Below are positions 59,260-64,000 of a stretch of DNA of 64,000 bases, piece by piece. Each line of letters starts with the position of its first letter. The stretch's first letter is position 1. The position numbers and the translations under genes were made by a program. The stretch comes from Pachydiplax longipennis. Taxonomy: Eukaryota > Arthropoda > Insecta > Odonata > Libellulidae. Location: positions 42,746,001 through 42,810,000 of the forward strand of contig JAVFKF010000019.1 of NCBI GenBank assembly GCA_036926295.1, written 5' to 3'. The notes under the pieces are model-generated. The model did no database searches, was not told where the DNA came from, and saw nothing but the letters and a program-made list of their open reading frames with translations.

Positions 59260-59860
59260 GCACGACCTTGGAATAGTCCAAAGGGTCGGAAATAGTGGTG
59301 GCTGAGGAGTGGGCGAAGACATAATGGATGCGATGTACAGGGACCCGAAGGGACAGCCTCGTTGCTAGGAAACGCAGTGGGAGACTCATGGGAGGGATTT
59401 TTTGTGTGAAATGCTATATGATATGAGAGGGAGGTACAGTAGGGTTCTGGAGGTTTGGATTGTTTCTAAGGGCCTGGCGCAGGTCCCATTTACAGCTTCC
59501 TCTCCCATGTCGTCAGTTCTTTTTGCCTGGTTGCATCCAGAAGGTGTACTTTACGATCCGACCGTTGACGATGAATGGCTCCTGGAGGCAGTCCTTTGAC
59601 GGGTGACTGGGGAAAACATGAGAGAAGACGACGGGGAAAGTGCCAACAACGACCGAGATTTTCCTGTGCGTTGGCCGGTGCTTACTTTGTCTCCTTAGTG
59701 CAGGACCTGTCGGTAGATTCAATAGGGAGCATATCTTGGCTCGGAGGAGGATTAACGGATCGGTGGACGGGTCTGCTAAGCCAGGGCTGTAATTGGGGGC
59801 AGGGCCGGTCCGAGGTAGATTGGCGCCCCGGGCCATTCAGGCACCCCACAGGGAGGAATA
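59260..59860. other. GC-rich CpG-containing block
   Basis: About 600 bp with raised G+C. ORFs of 65 and 115 codons (plus) and 107 codons (minus) overlap here without family resemblance. Near 59,801 GCAGGGCCGGTCCGAGG and TTGGCGCCCCGGGCC recall the ends of some DNA transposons (CAGGGCCGGCC type). Confidence 0.35.
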
Positions 59861-62800
59861 AATATACTTGGTCGAGAAATGATTTTGAACCATTTTCCCA
59901 TACGCTACTCTTGAAGCAATGACCATCTTATTTCCTTAATTCTATAAAATGTAAAACTTTTATGCTTTTAACAACTAGCAAGTTGAAAAAGTCAAAAATA
60001 TATAGTTTATCGTGGAAACGATTCATCATTAGCCTACAGCTTGAGCTCCTAGTCTCTGAAAAATGCCTACCATATCGATATTATTAATAATCCATTTAAA
60101 CAATTATTTGTATAATTTTCCAGCGAGGACTTTTGATCAGATAATTAGGGATGATATAAAAAATACATACATGTTCAATATAGAACTGCGATATTTCAAC
60201 TTTGATGGTTCGCTATTATCAATCAAAAGAAATAAAAAAATCTGCTAAAAGGATTACACGGTGAACTTTACACTAAACAACTACTCTTGAATTATAACAT
60301 AATGTTATTTATTTTTATGTACATGATATACTTTATTTGCTTTTAATATACAACGTAAACGACGAAAAATAAATAGCAAAGTAGTGGTTCTTCTAAACAC
60401 TCTTAATCATGCAATATTTTCGAATTAAGAATATAAATGCCATTCCGTGTTTTGAAAATATTATAAGTGTCCCTCGGTAGATACTCAACGAAAATCTCAT
60501 TAATGTAAATATCAACTTATCAGTATCGTGTAAAGCTGAGCTCATGGGCAAATTCTTCTCTAGAAGGTTCAGTTGTTATTTGAAAACTTTACACCACTGA
60601 AGAAAATTTCCTGCATCATTCTATGAATATATCTTACTTCTATTATACGCTTTTTAATGGATGGATAGGTTCGGAAAGAAAGACAGTAAAGGGTAGATCC
60701 TATCCAAGTATGGCTTTGACACATGACGAGGATATATGGAAGCAGAATTGCAGATGACAGGAATGTGAGTGGACTGGAAGAACGAGAAAAAAGCGGGCAG
60801 ACAGTGGTAAACAATATTCTGAAGAGAAGTTCAAAAATTGAGGAATAACAAAACAGTTTATGAAGATATGGACGTTACGATAATGAAAATTACGTATCAA
60901 TTTATAATATATAAATAAATAAAAAGAAAAAAAATAATATTAGCATATATTCCGTGTATTTCTTTAAAAGAAAGGTTAGTGGTCGAATATTTTTTAAGCT
61001 CAACGCAAAAGACCACTGCTTAAGTCTTATTAATATAATTTTGATGCTCGGCAGAATTTACATGATCGTGCACAGAGAACTAGACAAGAAAGAAGAAATC
61101 AAGAGTGTTTTATTCTTGAACTTTGGCTTACATATTTGGCTCTCCAATATTTAACGATCGCCCTTTCCCTTGAAAACTCATTGCCACGACGACATTAATA
61201 AAAATAAAACTTTCTCCCATTCTACCGGCCCTGTGAACGCCGAAGATCAAAGCATCCTCACTACATCATAATGATCACTTAAATATATTCGCATATTATT
61301 ATTCATCCTTAATCAGGCTTGTTTTTAATGAAGAGCAATTCCAAAGACATAGTTCGACGGGGATTAGCATGTTGTTAAGAGAGAGTATATTCAATCATAT
61401 TTTTATATTAAAATCTGAAAATCAATGAAATAGTGTCATGGAACTGTATGGATGTTTTATTCCTAGAATCTTATGCTGCAATTAAAAAACTATATTTTTA
61501 AAAATTTACTGTCGGCAGGTGCGATAAATAAGTTAGAGTGTTGCTACGTTACTTTAGTCGAATCTCGTCCAAAATTAGTGACAAATATAAATGGATCCTT
61601 CTGATCAAACCTACACCTGTGAACTCGACAAGTTGCAGCACTGCACTAGATAAAAGTTACCATGTGAAAATACTCTATGACGCAGGTCGATAACTACTTG
61701 GAGAAAGATTAGGAACTAAGGTGTCATTTCTACAGCAATTCGGAGAAAGTATGTTTCTGGATGACGTAATAGGTTTTACGACACCTCCATGATACTGCGG
61801 TCAAAGCAGAAATAAGACTAATAAATGAGGACGAAAATCGTTTTATGGATTCATTTCTTGGAAAATGATCCGCCATGATAACCAAGTATATAAATAAGCA
61901 AATAAATAGGTTAATCACTTGGTGTTTTCACTTTCTACCATCAGATTTCGGTGTTAAGAATGTTGATGGAATTCAATTGAAATAATTTTATAGTTTCCAT
62001 AGCAAATTCGTGGAGGGATCAACAAAAATAATTTTCATTTAATTCTGCAGGTCGTTCAACGAGGTACGGCTAAACATTCCTACTACCGAACGAAGAAAAA
62101 GATGATTTATTTTTCTTTTCGGACAAAAAGAAGCTTACTTCAGCTAGTATACATATATGTGACCACGGCTAACTATTTTCTTAATGTAAAAGCAATGTTA
62201 TATAAGTAAGCACAAATATTCCTCTTCCAAAAAACCTGTGCACTTGATCCAATATGCATCGGTTTCATGGCTTTAAATTAATCTTCGTGACTCAGCGGAA
62301 GCTCTCCTAAAACTCACGGCTTACTTCTCATTTTTGGCAGAATTTTATCCGTGGAGAATGTAGAAAGGAAGTTGGGCCTTCCCGGATCGAGTCTTAAGGA
62401 AGCCACACTCGGCCCTTGTTTATGAAGTCAGGAAAGAATAGAAATCCTATTAAGGAACGGAAAACGATAAGGCCCTAAATTGGACGAAGAGAAAGGTAAC
62501 TTTGTGTTATGAATATATAGCCATGTAATCATTTGCGAATCCAGTTGGAGGGAGGTGGGCGATCACCCTTCCTTCTGAATACTTTCTAAGAGAATTTACG
62601 TAATAGCTGACAAGGAGGTTGAATTAAAATCAAATTGTGAAGTATTTCCTCAATTTTTATACATAATTTTTCACGACAAAATGGAATTTTAAATGTTAAT
62701 TGGAGATGAGTTGCTGAAATTGTCATAAATCTCTTACCCTTCTTGTAAGACATTTTCTCTCACTTTGTCATGTTTCTATATTCGTCCTTGCATGAATGAA

Positions 62801-64000
62801 GAAATAAACTATCGACTTTGGGATCAAAGATTTATTTAATTTGTCGATATACTTCCAATTGGTCCTGAAATATATATTAAAATGAATCTCCTCGGTGTCT
62901 AATTGGTGGAAGCAATTGGTTGCTACATATAATCAATTCAAATATGAACGAATTCCACACTGAAAATACGCAAGGACCCTTATAGGGAAGAAGGCTGTTT
63001 TTCCGAAACCTATCAGTTTGTGTGATCTCTATGTTTGAGGAATTCGTTCAATTTGTATTGAATAGAGGTGGCGTAAAATATTCTTGAAGCCGGATGACTT
63101 ATTTTAGTATACTCAGTTGTATGTAATGGCTGTATTATAAAATTATACTCGCTTTTAAATGGGCTAGATAGAAGAAGGAAATATTTAGTATCAATCTCGC
63201 CGCTTTCCATGTGAATGATTGCTAAGTTTCCAGATGTTCATTTTATATCATATTTTATAGCACTGCTTCTGGGATTTCAATATTATAACCAGTTTTCCTT
63301 TACATCATTTAGCTTGAACTATCAATAGGTTTTCGCAGGATTTCCACACTCCTTTGCGGGTGGTAACTTTTGATAAAATCCAATTCGAGGCGGAAAGACA
63401 TGGAGTTAATAATTTAGGAGGGATTTGATGGTAAATTGCTCGGTATTTTATATGAAAGGTCGTTATTAAGAGACGATGAATAGAGATAATTCTCGATTTT
63501 CGTAGTTTAAAACTTAACTCCAAACGAAGGCGTATTTTATTCTGGTAAAAACTCGAATGTCGTCATGCGTTTCTTCACTTCTTTACCGCTAAAAATGACC
63601 GCCTTTTTCACCCTTTCATCTGTCCTCTAAAAATCGCATCCTCCAACTGCTGAATTTATTTCAAGGAAACGCTCAGGGAGCGAAAAAGGTCTCTTCTTGG
63701 TGAATGGGGCCTTTGATTGTGGTGTTTGGGGAGGGAGAGCGGGGGGACATAATCTCCACTGAATGGAAGTATTATTGAGTTCTCTTCTAAAACTATCTAT
63801 TTTCCTCATCTCTCTCTTCCGTTGCAAGAGGTTCGTTCTTTTCCTCGTTGTATCCCTTGATCCCGCACTTTAGCCATTTCCTTTTTTCCCGATTCTTCCA
63901 TTCTACGCCTTTCTCCGCTCTTCAATGCCATTTCTTTTACAGTTCTCGCCCATTTATTTTTCACCACTTTCTGCGGCATTAATTCACGTATATGTTTGAC

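Larger units (their letters stand above)
54090..64000. other. Intergenic, no gene recognised
   Basis: AT-rich with repeat remnants and two GC-richer blocks (54.58-55.0 and 59.26-59.86 kb). The ORFs are short or overlap in several frames within the GC-rich blocks. A pyrimidine-rich stretch occupies 63,780-63,960. No RNA gene recognised. Confidence 0.65.

Noticed and set aside
59402..59922. A gene in the GC-rich block at 59.3-59.9 kb
   Set aside because: Several overlapping frames are open at once and none resembles a protein family; transposon-end-like sequence is present.
1..64000. CRISPR array, operon, insertion sequence or other prokaryotic system
   Set aside because: No regularly spaced direct repeats, no tight gene strings, and spliced eukaryotic gene structure throughout.

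Overview
The window reads as AT-rich nuclear DNA of an arthropod, most likely an insect. One large intron-split gene lies on the minus strand, introns carry canonical GT/AG borders, and the dispersed repeats are of metazoan type (tRNA-derived SINE remnants, fold-back elements, decayed retroelement pieces). Nothing prokaryotic (operons, Shine-Dalgarno sites, CRISPR) is present. The protein matches the homeodomain-interacting protein kinase family closely enough to name the gene hipk. I cannot fix the insect order from this sequence; long introns and a CpG-depleted gene body suggest a hemimetabolous insect, which is inference.

Layout. Positions 1-20,568 hold hipk, transcribed right to left. I resolve 18 coding exons: a start-codon exon at 20,278-20,568, the kinase domain in seven exons between 13,510 and 15,921, then a long regulatory tail with SUMO-interacting and PEST-like segments down to 5,786, a His/Ser/Pro-rich exon near 2.4-2.9 kb, and two exons at 618-798 and 22-187. 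Almost every junction closes in phase. The last exon in view ends at a good splice donor, so the 3' end of the gene probably lies outside the window. A CpG-richer region from about 20.7 to 21.6 kb probably holds the promoter and 5' leader; a candidate leader exon ends at 21,386.

From about 21.6 kb to 64 kb I find no convincing protein-coding gene or intact RNA gene. This stretch looks intergenic (or a very long unseen intron). It carries dispersed copies of a short hairpin repeat (seven copies between 37.1 and 55.3 kb), two related decayed fragments near 41.2 and 57.9 kb, SINE-like remnants with pol III A/B boxes, a second repeat family with four copies, a 39-bp fold-back element at 46.8 kb, several strong isolated hairpins, and four GC-richer blocks of unknown role.

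The features most worth a second look are the sharp CpG change at the 5' edge of hipk, a Cys-rich symmetric exon and a repeated His-basic-acidic motif in the Hipk tail, the hairpin repeat family, and the fold-back element whose relative sits inside a hipk intron with a hammerhead-like core.
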